Source: Moesziomyces globuligerus
Taxonomy: Eukaryota; Basidiomycota; Ustilaginomycetes; Ustilaginales; Ustilaginaceae
Length of the DNA stretch: 64,000 nucleotides
NCBI GenBank assembly: GCA_030849465.1
Contig: JARVLF010000015.1
Span: forward strand, 2,108,001-2,172,000
Direction of reading: 5' to 3'
Shown: one piece after another, positions 50,201-60,997 of the stretch
How the letters are laid out: every line of letters starts with the position of its first letter
Numbering within the stretch: position 1 is the first letter of the stretch
Notes under the pieces: generated by a model
Databases searched by the model: none
What the model was told of the DNA's origin: nothing
The model's input: only the letters and a program-made list of their open reading frames with translations
Translations under genes and position numbers: made by a program

Positions 50201-52298
50201 TGTGCCCTTGTACGATTGTAGCGCTTCCTTCCTCGGCCGTCTTGACCGCCCTAGACTCGTCCCCTTCAGTCTCGGCGCTCTCGTCGAAGTCGTAGAGGCC
50301 TTCTTCCCATCGCATCCTGTCTGCGTACGCTCCGACAATGTGGCTGAACTCGCCGTTCTGCAGGAAGCTGTTGATAGATACGTCGGATGTTCGGCGACGC
50401 GAGGCCGCGGATGTGGAGCGAAGCGAGGGCTCTCGCATTGAGCCCAAGGGGGAGTCGCGACCGGATGCAAGCTCCTGTTGTTGTTGCGCAGCTGTATTGG
50501 ATGAGTGGTCGTCAATACGAGCGGGACCATCCAGAGCGGCTCGCGAAGAGCTTCGCCCGACCACAAAGGGTCTGAGAGGGGGCGTTCGCTGGGAGCGTTC
50601 CCGAACGAGAGAGGGTGAGCCTCGCAAGGAGCTGACGGAAGGCGACTGGCGCAGCGAACTGGAACGAGGGGGACTCTGCAGCGCGCTGAGATCGGTACCG
50701 CCGACGAAGCCACTCGAGGCGGTGGAGAGCGCAGGCGTGAAGCGTCCCGAGACGGAGATGGAGGAAGAAGTGGAAAGCGAGGGAGAATGACGCGTGGCCT
50801 TGATTTGCGGGGACTGTTGGTAGTTGGCCGAATCCGAGGAGCAACGGGCGCGGGAGTCGCGACGCAGCGGGATCGAGGGTCCAAGCAAGGAGGGGGAAGA
50901 CGGAGAGGCGGATGCATCGCCGACATGTCCACTAGCCGACGACGCAGGGGTGATATCGCTCAGCGCCCTCTGCATCTGAGCACTCACGCTGAGACCGAGA
51001 GCGCGTCCTACGTCAGGGTTTGCAGGGAGGAGATGGTGGTGCTGATCCGAGGAGACGTGGCCGGGCAAACCGGAGAGCGGAGAGAGGTCGAAGCGTCTCG
51101 TCCAGGAGGGAGCGCGGTGATGAGAGAACGGTCCCTGGAATGCTTGCGCTGAGCCCGGGAGCAAGGGTGAAGGCGATACGAGAGCAGCGCTCGACCGTCG
51201 ACTGGAGGCTTCATGCTCGACGTCCGAGGTGATGCCGAGACCGACCTTGCTTTCATCGAGCTCAAGTTCTTCCGTCGACTCGCCGGCGTCCTCATGGCGA
51301 AGCTGAATGGAGCCGATCGAAGTGTCGGTCTTGAGGATGTGCTGCCTTGAAGCTGGGCTGTTGGCGCCGCTCGCCAGGCTCTGTTCGGTCCAAATCGAGG
51401 TGTGAGTGGAGGCTGAGTTGCGGAACGAGTAGTCGGACGAAAAGTGGGTATGTTGCGAGCTGAGCCTTTGGCTGGCAGGCGACGATTGACCGCTGTGATC
51501 GTTGAAGCTGTTGGGAGTGGAGAAGGCTGCACTCTCGGAGAGCGCAGCGGACTCGGCCATGGCGAGACGAGAGTGCACAGAGGCGGCATTGCCTTCGAAG
51601 GGAGCGCCGCTCTTCCACTGTGCCGGAAGCGATGGACGCGGTGCGCGACGATATGAGCTGGAGACGATAGCGGAGGGCATGGCAGCAAGCTGGGCAGACC
51701 TGCGATGTGAGCTTGGCGAGTGCGACATGCTGAGGCAGGGCGAGTAGAATTGTTGCTGTGGCGACGACTCCTGAAGGACCGGAGGAAGGCTCGATGCTTG
51801 GCTGGCAGCTGCGGGAGGGCGTCAATGCACGGTCGGATGGTGAGGATATAAGGAGACCGGAAGCATGCCGGACATGTTAGCAAGCCCGAAACCTGACGGG
51901 GTATAAGCGGGAGGGGACACGGCCATGCTGGCGAGAGACTCACGTTCTGTTTGATGGATGTTGTGGGTGTCACTCGGGCGAGCAGCGACGGCAGACCGTG
52001 CAAAGGCCTGATCCTCGGGTGTTAGTGGATCCAGATCGAGGAAGGAAACTTGGTTGCCAGTCGACTCGAAACGCGCTGGCGTTTGTTCAGTCAAGCTGCG
52101 TTGGAGTGCGGGACGTGCAGGAAGGGCCTTGAGGGTGAGAGAGGCGTAAATCGGAGATGCTGATGGACCGGAAGGAGCGGGCAGGGAGTCGGCCTGGTCG
52201 GTACTCGGAGGTGGCGGTGGTGGTGGTGGTGGTGGAAGGGACTTTTCCGATGGGAGCTGCACCGGGTTGGCTTTTGGTGTCACCTGCGAGGCCGACAT
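47226..52298 (-). CDS. Leucine-rich-repeat Rho guanine nucleotide exchange factor (DH-PH), two exons
   Basis: Exons 52298-51944 and 51808-47226 (donor GAAC|GTGAGT, acceptor CCCGCAG) join C|CT in phase and give 1,645 residues. Exon 1 begins MSASQVTPKANPVQLPSEKS and contains a run of ten Pro. Residues up to about 680 are Ser-rich and disordered. Leucine-rich repeats span about 690-795 (LLVLDLSGCNLRHLP, ALEELDISGNAVENLP, LQRLSLRNNQLVFLP). A DH domain spans about 1197-1475, from RRFRIIAEIVSTERTYVKGL to the LLPVQRIPRYRLLLEDLVK helix that is the DH signature. A PH domain follows at about 1500-1645 and ends PEEAVAWKTAFDLHFYQ. It should activate Rho-family GTPases at the membrane; which GTPase is unknown. 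The LRR block may bind a GTPase or a polarity partner. A shorter model starting at ATG 51728 is possible, but the upstream frame and splice sites favour this one. Confidence 0.88.
52205..52234 (-). repeat. (CCA/CCG)n run coding polyproline
   Basis: On the plus strand GGTGGCGGTGGTGGTGG...; on the coding strand it encodes the ten-residue Pro run of the RhoGEF N-terminus, possibly a profilin or SH3 ligand. Confidence 0.8.
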
Positions 52299-55200
52299 GG
52301 CGATACGCGCGGCCGCAGAGCAGCACCTCGGATGTTCCGGCCTGCTTGAGAAGGCCCAATGGAGCAGATGTCAAGGCGATCTGGACAAGATCAGACGACG
52401 TGCGGAGCGCGATCTGTGCGGAAGGGCCGAGTGCAGCAGCAGCCGCAGCCAGGGGGCAGTGTGGTGCGGAGGCTTGAGCCTAAGTCCGCACGTGCCTTGA
52501 ATTGGGGGCCTCTGCGTACGCCTAGGTCGGATGTGACGAGCAAAAAGATGTCACGATGAGTGCCGAAATGAAGTGTCGGAGGGCTGCCGACGATGCTGCG
52601 GCGTGCGTCAGGTCGGAAAGTGTAGGAAGGGTGTGTCGGAAGCAGCGTTGAAGCTCAGGACGTTGCTCTTCGAACTTGAACCTGAGCTATTCTCCGGAGC
52701 CTCGGAAGAGGCGCTGAGATGAAGTGGTGAGCGACGTGCCTTTCTCGAAGCGGCGCCTTCTTGCAAGGACTGGGACTGAGGTGTACGTTAAGGTTTAACG
52801 TTCAACAGCTGCATGCTGCTGCCGGTGGAGAGCCAAGCAAGATTCAGGGGACCAGGCGGATGATCGTGGTTGCGTGCCAGAACGGATCGGTTGCCTGTCT
52901 GCCCCTGAGAGAAGGTGTCCACTCCTGCAAAGGTGGGCCACGGATCGCGAGATGAGCGGAGGGGTCGTTGCGATTGGCGTAGTAGCCCTTTTGGACGTCG
53001 TTTGCGCTTCAGGTTTCGTTGCGTGCGTAAGAAGCGGAACGAGAAGGTTTTGCAGGATGGGTGTGTCGGTGGAAGGGTGGCGGTAGGTGGGAGGCTCGTG
53101 CACAAAGTTTTTGCCGTGGTGGTTGCAGCCGGGATCAATGGGCGTTGGCGTCAGGGTGATATGAGATGGATGGGAGTGCGTCCGAGCGGTGCGGAGAAGT
53201 CGTGGCTAGGTGGCGGCGTTCATCCGGAGACGATTTGAAGCAAAGGTGGGTGATGATGATGGGAGTGCGAGCGAGGAACGGAACCCCGAATGTCTGCACC
53301 CTCTACCGTAGTGGCTGGGTTGGGTCAAGGGTCGTGGTGAGGAGGTGGTTCTACCGATCCTGGCCTGGCGACGCCTAGAGGAAGCATGCTGCGAGGCGTC
53401 CTAAGCACAATCAGCGCAGGATGACAAAGGGCAGCGCCGATTGCGCCAACAGAGAGCGAATGCACGTCGCAGCGTCGTGCAGAAGAAGTGATAGAGTGCA
53501 ACAGAATGCAACGGAGTACAACACGGTGCAAGCGCACCGCGAAGAAAGGGGGGCCCAGCAACACCAGCGCGCGCTGGCTGGCGTATGCACTCTGCTGTGC
53601 AGCCGTGCAGCCGTGCAGCCGTGCAGCCGTGCAGCTGTGCCTCTTCACAGCCATGCGCCCATGCAGAGGTGCAGATGCGCAGGGGTGCAGTAAACTTAGC
53701 GAAGCGGACCTTTATTTTTTCGCCCAATTTCTTTTTTGGCGGGTGAAGTAGCCGAGCAGCGCCAAATCAAGTTGCGCCGCGCGAGGAGGACCCCAAAAAA
53801 CACACTTCAAGGCGTTTGAAACACGTCGCCCTCCTCCATGCCTTGCCGCTGGATTTGGGATTCTGGTGTGCCTGCACTCTGCACATCCTCATGCATAGAC
53901 GTGTCGTCGCCGTGACTTTGGTTGACCTTCCCATCGCGAGGCCGGCTCATCTTGCTCGAGCTCGCATCCCGAACGTCAGCTGTTGCGAGCGACGCACGAT
54001 CAGGACCCGGATGCGAAGAGCGGCCATGCAATCATGGGCGGTTGCGGAAACTTTTTAAGTTGCGATGGTCCTCTTGCCTTGTCTAGCTCGCGTGGGCGCA
54101 AAAAGCAAGCAACTCCGAACGTGCCCGACTCTGCCTCGGTCCCTCTGTGGTCGGAAGCGACGGACGCAAGCAAATTGCAGATGAGTTGCGGCAATCGCAA
54201 AGACCGCAAAGACGCTGGGGATGGCAACGGGCAATTCAGATTCGTATCGTACGTGGCAGCCTTTAGTCACGGCGGAGTGTGACTGCCGCGTGGAAGACCT
54301 TGGCCCGCTGCGATCTGAGACACACACCGAAACCTCTTCCGAAGTTGGGTCCGCAGCCAGAGGAACGCGTGGGCGTGCAGATCACTTTGGTAAAAAGAAC
54401 ACCGTGGCGCCCAAAATCGGATCGGCGCGATCATCCATCCTCCGACAGTACCCTTGTTACGACGTTCGATGTGCTCTATGCGATCACTTTCAACTGGACT
54501 TCACAATCCTCGGCGGCCGTAAGCGGGCATGTTGGGCAACCAGACGGCAGAGAAAGCAAGGACATCTCGAGGGTCGCGGTTTGAAGCGTACGCCCGTTGC
54601 GAGTAAAGTTGCAGCGGCAGCTCTCGAGATTGGGCTGGGCTCGACGGGCCGTCGTATTCCCATCTTTTGGCGTCTTCCGTGCAGCTTGATTGCCGTGTTC
54701 TGAGATCGCAGCTGCCCGAGGTCGGCTGTCGTGGTCGCAATTGTCCTCGATCCTCGCATCAACGCGGATCGAGATCCCAACTCGCATGCACCTCTACCAC
54801 ATGCACACGCTAGCATCTGCACACCCTGCCGCTGCTGCCTCCATACTGTAGGCACGATCCAGGGCTGTCCTGCATCCGCACTTGGCCACTCCACAAGCTG
54901 CCTCTTTGATGCAGCCTTCCGACAAGTGACGGCGTGCACGCACCCCACGCGAGCCATCGACCGCCGCGACCTGACCGCGATGCCAAGCTCTCATTTTGCG
55001 ACTGACGATTCACGCGCGGTCGACAAACAAACGGCCGTCGATCTCTGTCTCGCTCGCCAGGGTGCCTTTCGCCTATTTTTTGTTTTCTTCCCAAGCCCTT
55101 CCCGACGGCACTTTGACTCTCGCCTGCGCGGATCCGGCGAGGGTTCTGATCACCATCGACGCTCGGCTAGCAGTCGTTCGCTTAAGAATCCATATTTCAA

Positions 55201-55698
55201 AAAAGACTTCCGGTATCAAGGATTCCTTGCCACACCCCAGAGGTACTGTAGTCGTCAGACAAGGCGAGCGAACCTTGACGCCGAAAAATGGCGTGCGAGA
55301 AGGGCAAGGGCAGGGCGAGCTTGAGCTTGAGCTGCATCTAGCGCCGCGTCTGAGCCAAATCGGGAAGGTCAGCCGCCGCGGGCGTGCAGACTAAGGGCGC
55401 AAGCTCCTACTGCGGGCGTAAGTTTTCCGGTTCAAGCACAAATCTACGCGAGAAATTCGATCCCCCTCCCGATCCCACCTCGGCCCACTAACCTGATTTG
55501 GCAAGTCGCATCCCAACCAGTGACGGCCGATACCATTGACACCTTGCTGACGCTCAGACGGGCGCTTCAGCTCGTTGTCTCATTTCTATCGTCAGAATGA
55601 CACCGTCACATCGTCACGCACGCACTGCCTGCGGATTCCGCCGAGAACAATGCTTTTCTGTATTGAGGGTACTGGTACATGGGAGGGCAGTCTTGAGC
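52299..55698. other. 3.4-kb gene-poor region
   Basis: Lies between the RhoGEF start and the RSE1 stop, both minus strand. I see no gene that can be supported on either strand. Frames of 60-200 codons have Arg/Ser/Cys-rich shadow-type composition. It contains an 8-bp minisatellite at 53595-53642, a TTTATTTTTTCGCCCAATTTCTTTTTTGG AT-rich stretch near 53710-53740, and an isolated GTAAGT at about 55418. The first 500 bases beside 52298 are the likely RhoGEF promoter. The rest could carry a non-coding transcript or a decayed gene or element. Confidence 0.45.
53595..53642 (+). repeat. 8-bp minisatellite, six copies
   Basis: Consecutive units CTGTGCAG, CCGTGCAG four times, then CTGTGCCT. Looser TGCAG-type copies continue to about 53690. 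Non-coding. Confidence 0.88.
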
Positions 55699-58600
55699 TT
55701 AGAAGCCGGTGGCGCCTTCTCGAAGCTGCGCGAGCTTCTTGTTGACTTCGCTAGGTTTACGGTCCAGTTCCTGCGCGACTGCATTCTGCTTGGCGGGTGG
55801 CAGGAGGCTGAACGATTCGCACAGGTCGCCATCGATGACGCTCTTGACGGGCGCATAGCTGCTCCTGTAGGCGAGGTGGTCACGCCCGACCAAGCTGCTG
55901 TTCTGCTGCCTCAGCTGCATCTCGAGCGTCGACATGGTATCGACGTCTTCCCTGCTGACGAATGGTACCAGCGCACCCACTGTCCCACAGATTCCAGTGT
56001 AGAGCACCACCTCTCTGCCTCCAGGCACCATGACGGCGCGATGAAGCGAGGTCACGATATCGCCCACAAAGTAGTGCGCCAGCAGCGTCGCCTTGTGCGC
56101 TGCGCCCATCAGCAGCGGCTTCTCGTGCATCGTCGTCATGCCCGTCACGTCTTCGTCGACGCTCCTGCTCGTGTCCGCATCGATGCGAAGCACGTACATG
56201 TTGCCGAACTTGTCCGCCGCGGCGACCGTGTCGTAGTCGAGCATGGTGCAGCGCGTCACGTACTTGGGCATGATGTCGTCGGCAAACGTCACCAGCCGGT
56301 TCTCCAGCGGCTTGTACGAGGCAAACGTCACGCTCTCCTGCATGTCGCCCACCACGATGCGCGAGCCCTGTGCATCCAACGCTACGATCGCCGTTGCAAA
56401 GCCTTTGTTCTCGCACTTGCGCAGCAGCTTCTTCTTGCCCATGTCGTAGATGCGCAGCGCCTTGCCCACGCCGGCGAGCAGCTTGCCCTGGAACGCCCGT
56501 AGCACCAGCGGCACATCGTCCACCTCGGTCTTGTGCACCACCTCGAGCTCTCGCCCTCCTTTAGTCATGCGATACAAGGTGAGGTAGGCCTTCTTGAACG
56601 AGCGCGGGGACATGATGACTTCCACCGCCGAGCCGACGACGACGAACAGCTCCTTGTCCGCGCTCGCAAACGGCACCACGGCGATGCTGAACGCCGCCTC
56701 GTTGTCATCGAGCTCGATCGCATGCGTCGTTTGCGCGTTGACGCCGTCGACGACGCGCACACAGCTCGCCCAGTTCCCCGCCTCGGCGCGGATCAGGCCA
56801 AACTCGGCGGAATTCAGATCGAGCACGCCTCGTTGGTGTGGCTTGAGTTCCTTCTCCAGCGCTTCGACACGCCGTCTCTGCGCGCCGGGCGACAGCGTCC
56901 TGTGCTCGGCCTCGGCGATGTAGAACAGACCTTGGCCGTCAGGGTGGCTGGCGATGCGCCGCGGCGTGTACGACAGCGCGACCGAGTCCTGCTTGAGCTT
57001 ACTGGCGAGCGAGGGGATGGTGAAGATGCGCAGTGTGCTGCCTACGATACCGATCAAACCCTCCGGGCACAGTTCGGCGCTGAACGACCACGCATAATCG
57101 AGTGCCTCGAAGATGAGCGGCACAAACTGCAGCCGCGACTGGTAGGTGAACGAGAGCCAGGTGCGCGTGCTCAGTGCCATCACCGCCGTCTGACCGTGCA
57201 CCTTGGTCCTCACAAGACGCACCGCCTTGCTGCCCAGGAACCGCGTGCGCGTGTCGGTCAGCTGACCCGTCACCGCATCCAGCACGGTGCGCAGCAGCAC
57301 GCCATTCTGCAGTCCGATGTTGACAAACGTCGTCGTGTGGTTGCGGTCCACCGTGTCGTCCTGCATCTCGGCCATGCAGATGCTCGACGCTGGTGCCGTC
57401 AGCGCCTGGATCGAGATCGACGACAGCGTCGAGCTCGGCTCGAGCGAGATGATGCGTACCGTCGAGTCGCCACATCCCACCGCCAGGTACGGTGTGCGTT
57501 GACGGCCTTCCGGGCATTTAGGCATGCTCATAGCAAGGACGGGCGCACCCATCGCCTTGCGCTCCTGGTACTCGTTGAGCTGTCCGTCCATGTCGAGCTC
57601 AAAGTAGACCAGCTCGTTGCTGCTGAGCGCCACAACAACCTGGCGCTCGTTCGTGCATGTTGCCACAATGGTCGTCTGCCGACCGTTGGGCAGGCTGGGC
57701 GTGACCCACTCGTTGATCTGCTTGTCGACGAGAATGTGACGGATGCCGAGCGGGTGCACCTGGAGCAGCGCATCCTCGCCCAGTTGCTGCACCGCCAATG
57801 TCGGCGCGGACGTGAGAAACCCGCTGTCGGACACCTCCTCGATCGTCTCGCCGATGCTCAGCACCAGAGTGCCGTTCACGAAGCTCAGGATGATGTAGCT
57901 GTCGTACTCGTCCTGCCGTGTGATCTTGCTCGTCCACACTGCGCTTGGTACACCGGGCAGATCCGAGCTCACCGCCTCCTGCGCCTCCAGCCCGTGCCGC
58001 AGCATCTTGAAGCTGCTCCTCGCGCCGCGCCCACACGCGGCGAAGATCTGCGGCGAGTCGGACGCTAACGGGTTGAGCGGCTGAGCATCTAGGATGGGAT
58101 CCAGGCTCGGCACTTCGTCCACCTGAACCAGATTGTCCAGCGGCCTGGGCGTGAAAGTCGGGAGTTGCGGACGCCGACGGCCCGCTCCGTTCTCGTCGTA
58201 GTCCGTAGAGATGTACTCCGGCAGGTCGTCGTCGTCTCCGAGCTTCTGGAAGGAGTAGAGCAGCTGCGGACCAAAGTCTGAGGCGACAAAGAGGAAACCT
58301 GATCGGAGGATGCACAGTCCGGAAGCGACAGGCACGGTGTCGAAGTACTTGATCTTGAGCGCTTGGATCTCGTCGTCGCGATGCTCCATGGTGATCTTGA
58401 ACAGATCTCCGTCCTCGGTCTGGACGAGGAAGAAGAAAGCGTTCTTCATCTTGTGCAGCACGCTGGCGACGATGAGGGTACCGCGTCTCTCCTGCGGTCT
58501 TTCGATGGGATTGAGGCGCTTGGGGATGGGTACGCGGTGTTCCGACTGGTCTTGGTGCTTGTAGGTGATGTAGTCTTCGCTGCACACTAATACGCCGCTT

Positions 58601-59364
58601 GGACCGTCCCACTTTTCCAAGTTCTGATTGTATCCACCGGGTACCTGGATGAGCAAGTTCGAGCGAGGATCGACTGGTTCTTGCCACTTGCGGACGACGT
58701 GATTGAGGCCGAGATCTAGCTCGTAGTAGGTCAAGGTCTTTTCCGCCTCTTCGAATGCGCGTCCTGATGCGTCTCTGTCCGACTCGGAATAGTCAACTTC
58801 GAGGCAGGCGAAGAGCGGGTTCTCGAAGCCGACATCGACGCCGACGATGTGGTGGATGATGCCGTTCGGACGATGCGCCTCGAGCGGACTCGAGATGGTG
58901 AGGTTGGCTTCAGCATCGCGGTTGAGGATGTAGACGAGCTTGGCCTTCTCCATGGCGCCGATCATGGCCGCACGGCCCTTTGGGTCTGTGGCGAGGTACT
59001 GGCCCGGTACGATCCGGCGCGATCCTGACCGCCCAAACGTCTCCTGATGCACTCTATCGAACGAGTTGCTGCTAGGCTGATACTCCAAGATGACGATGCG
59101 ACCCGAGTCGGAGCCGACGATGAGATAGTCCTTGGAGCCTCCGATGAGTCGGAAAGCAGCCAGACTGCGGATCACTCCAAACGCGTCATGGGAAACGACC
59201 ACCTCCACCTTGCCTGTCTGCGTATCCGGCCGCAATAGCTCGATGCGGCTGCCTTTTGCGACCACAATCTCTTGTTGCCTTGTGCCCGAGAACTGTCCAA
59301 CTGCGGTCGCGTTGACGCTGCCGGACGGCTGCAGCGTCAGGTTATAGAGGTGCATGCCATCCAT
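55699..59364 (-). CDS. RSE1: Splicing factor SF3b subunit 3 / Rse1
   Basis: Single exon, 1,221 residues, almost the length of human SF3B3 (about 1,217). The N-terminus MDGMHLYNLTLQPSGSV and the following ATAVGQFSGTRQQEIVVAKG match SF3B3 closely. The middle is a long set of beta-propeller blades of the MMS1/DDB1 type, and the C-terminal CPSF-A-like region contains GRDHLAYRSSYAPVKSVIDG near residue 1161-1180. It ends KPSEVNKKLAQLREGATGF. Rse1 is the large scaffold of the SF3b part of U2 snRNP, which holds the branch-point helix. It is closer to SF3B3 than to DDB1 or CPSF160, because the N-terminal YNLTLQ block and the C-terminal GDLCE block are SF3B3-type. A second ATG four codons in could also serve as start. 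No intron is present. Confidence 0.95.
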   Translation of the reverse strand: MDGMHLYNLTLQPSGSVNATAVGQFSGTRQQEIVVAKGSRIELLRPDTQTGKVEVVVSHDAFGVIRSLAAFRLIGGSKDYLIVGSDSGRIVILEYQPSSNSFDRVHQETFGRSGSRRIVPGQYLATDPKGRAAMIGAMEKAKLVYILNRDAEANLTISSPLEAHRPNGIIHHIVGVDVGFENPLFACLEVDYSESDRDASGRAFEEAEKTLTYYELDLGLNHVVRKWQEPVDPRSNLLIQVPGGYNQNLEKWDGPSGVLVCSEDYITYKHQDQSEHRVPIPKRLNPIERPQERRGTLIVASVLHKMKNAFFFLVQTEDGDLFKITMEHRDDEIQALKIKYFDTVPVASGLCILRSGFLFVASDFGPQLLYSFQKLGDDDDLPEYISTDYDENGAGRRRPQLPTFTPRPLDNLVQVDEVPSLDPILDAQPLNPLASDSPQIFAACGRGARSSFKMLRHGLEAQEAVSSDLPGVPSAVWTSKITRQDEYDSYIILSFVNGTLVLSIGETIEEVSDSGFLTSAPTLAVQQLGEDALLQVHPLGIRHILVDKQINEWVTPSLPNGRQTTIVATCTNERQVVVALSSNELVYFELDMDGQLNEYQERKAMGAPVLAMSMPKCPEGRQRTPYLAVGCGDSTVRIISLEPSSTLSSISIQALTAPASSICMAEMQDDTVDRNHTTTFVNIGLQNGVLLRTVLDAVTGQLTDTRTRFLGSKAVRLVRTKVHGQTAVMALSTRTWLSFTYQSRLQFVPLIFEALDYAWSFSAELCPEGLIGIVGSTLRIFTIPSLASKLKQDSVALSYTPRRIASHPDGQGLFYIAEAEHRTLSPGAQRRRVEALEKELKPHQRGVLDLNSAEFGLIRAEAGNWASCVRVVDGVNAQTTHAIELDDNEAAFSIAVVPFASADKELFVVVGSAVEVIMSPRSFKKAYLTLYRMTKGGRELEVVHKTEVDDVPLVLRAFQGKLLAGVGKALRIYDMGKKKLLRKCENKGFATAIVALDAQGSRIVVGDMQESVTFASYKPLENRLVTFADDIMPKYVTRCTMLDYDTVAAADKFGNMYVLRIDADTSRSVDEDVTGMTTMHEKPLLMGAAHKATLLAHYFVGDIVTSLHRAVMVPGGREVVLYTGICGTVGALVPFVSREDVDTMSTLEMQLRQQNSSLVGRDHLAYRSSYAPVKSVIDGDLCESFSLLPPAKQNAVAQELDRKPSEVNKKLAQLREGATGF

Positions 59365-60424
59365 ACTCGATTCCGCCGAGCTGAATTCAAAGGAGCGAAG
59401 AATGCACGTCTGGATGCACTGAAGGGGTCCCGCCTCAGTAGCTGAGCGTTTCCGATCCCAAACCCAGCAGGCTGAAGGCGATACGGATGGCAGGAGACTC
59501 CAACCTCAAGGACGGCTCGGGAGCAACCTTGGTCTGCTACTAGAAAGACCGGCGTCAGTCGTACCAAGTCCTGCAACGGAAGACGATAGCAAGGACCGGC
59601 GAGATGTGCGACTTCGGTACAGTCTGACGAGGAGCAGTCGATCGAGACCAAGGGTTTGCTGCGGAGATGGAGTAGGGTGACCAGAGTATGAAGGGTCCCA
59701 AATGGCACCGTGACGAGTCTTCCACCAGCCCTGCATCGAAAAATACTCGGAACCCGGACCCATCTTTCCGCTGTTGGAAAATTGATTTGAAATGTGTGAC
59801 AACTGATGACGCAACATTTTTATCCTGAGCAAAATGAGATGTGGTGCATCCGAGATGTTGAGGGGCTGCACTTTTCAACGTCCGACGTCGTTCGTGCAGG
59901 GCCTTGCAAGCGCTTCCTCGCCAAGACCCGGTGTTGACGAGAAAGGCGGGCAGACCAAGGCAGCTGATCAGATTCCAGCTGAGACATTGTGTAAATGCAT
60001 GGTCATTCGATTCGTGAAGCTGGTATCGTTACAACATTGGGAGAAAGTGTGCGAGCAAGAGGGATCTCTTCGGCCATATTTGCCAAGAGGCAATGCTGTC
60101 CAAGAGAGATCAAAATGTAGGAGAAGCGTTGAATTGTCCGTGAGTGGTGAATGCATGTCGATCGAGATCGACGCGACGCGGTCGATGCAGGCCGACTGTG
60201 TGCCTTGGCGCTTGAGCAGGACTGCATCTGTAGCCATGATGGCTAGTGCCCGGCCGCTCCGCCACCATGCGCTGGCTCTTGCGAGGTGGATTGCATGGAT
60301 GAATGGCGCAAACGCGATGATAGAGGCATAAGAGCTTTCCGGAAGGCCTGCTTGAGGAGACGAAAGAAGCGGCCAGCTCGGGACCGGCTGGGAATGCGAC
60401 ATGGAGTGGTGCGTGAGGAGGAAG
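59365..60424. other. Intergenic: RSE1 promoter / 3' flank of the four-span gene
   Basis: About 1 kb between tandem minus-strand genes. No gene recognised. The central part (59750-59850) is comparatively AT-rich, with TTGGAAAATTGATTTGAAATG and CAACATTTTTATCC, consistent with a promoter. Open frames across it lack protein features. Confidence 0.45.
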
Positions 60425-60997
60425 TTAGAAGTTGTAAATGTTGTTCTCCTTGGTCGCGAGCGCATAGTAGTGCTCGATCCTCTTCTTGAAGCGCCAGCAC
60501 ATGAAGTAGGCGTAGACCTGGAGACCAAAGTCGATGAGCAACGAGAAGACAAAGGCGATGTAGAGGCTGTGGAATCCCGCCGAGCAGAGTCCCGAAGGCA
60601 TGGTCCCTGCTGCCGAACTAGCCTCGCCCGCAGTGCCCCACTGCTGGCCGCCATTGTTGCACTCCCAAACGATCTTGCTCTGCTGCCTGTCGAGCTGGAA
60701 CATCATGAAGCCCGCTCGCACAGCGACGACGATGAGGATGACCGGCCAGAGGAAGAAGCAGAGGCGCATGAACATGTACGAGTTGTTGGCCATACCGATG
60801 GTGGTGAGGACGCAGATGGCCATGACTGCCATACCGATACCACCGTAGATCTGGTATTCTGGGTAGTTGAAGAAGAGGAACTGGCCTTTCTGGAAAAGAA
60901 GGATGGATCCTGCCAGGTTGTAGGCCGCGATGAAGACGTTCCACACCATAGCGCCGGAGCGCAGCGGGAAGAGGAGAAGACAATTATCGCACCACAT
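60425..60997 (-). CDS. Small four-span membrane protein, conserved-looking, function unknown
   Basis: Single exon, 190 residues from MWCDNCLLLFPLRSGAMVWN. Four hydrophobic spans lie at about 17-38, 48-70, 77-98 and 143-165, with a loop between spans three and four that carries Cys residues (VWECNNGGQQW, GLCSAGF). The C-terminal tail RFKKRIEHYYALATKENNIYNF is charged and cytosolic-looking. The N-terminal CDNC followed by LFPLRSGA suggests a conserved cytosolic Cys motif. Size and topology recall tetraspan families such as MARVEL or LAPTM-type proteins, but no defining motif is clear to me and I give no function. It is divergent from SMC6 across 1.8 kb with a purine-rich (CT-rich on its strand) leader at 61210-61480. 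Confidence 0.78.
   Translation of the reverse strand: MWCDNCLLLFPLRSGAMVWNVFIAAYNLAGSILLFQKGQFLFFNYPEYQIYGGIGMAVMAICVLTTIGMANNSYMFMRLCFFLWPVILIVVAVRAGFMMFQLDRQQSKIVWECNNGGQQWGTAGEASSAAGTMPSGLCSAGFHSLYIAFVFSLLIDFGLQVYAYFMCWRFKKRIEHYYALATKENNIYNF

Noticed and set aside
51822..51943. Read-through of the RhoGEF first exon to the stop at 51822 as a separate 158-residue gene
   Set aside because: A consensus donor at 51943 and an in-phase acceptor at 51809 join it to the long downstream frame, which is itself open upstream of its first ATG.
54731..55324. 197-codon plus-strand frame in the gene-poor region
   Set aside because: It begins at a GTG in the provided frame, has no protein-like conservation pattern and no supporting splice sites.
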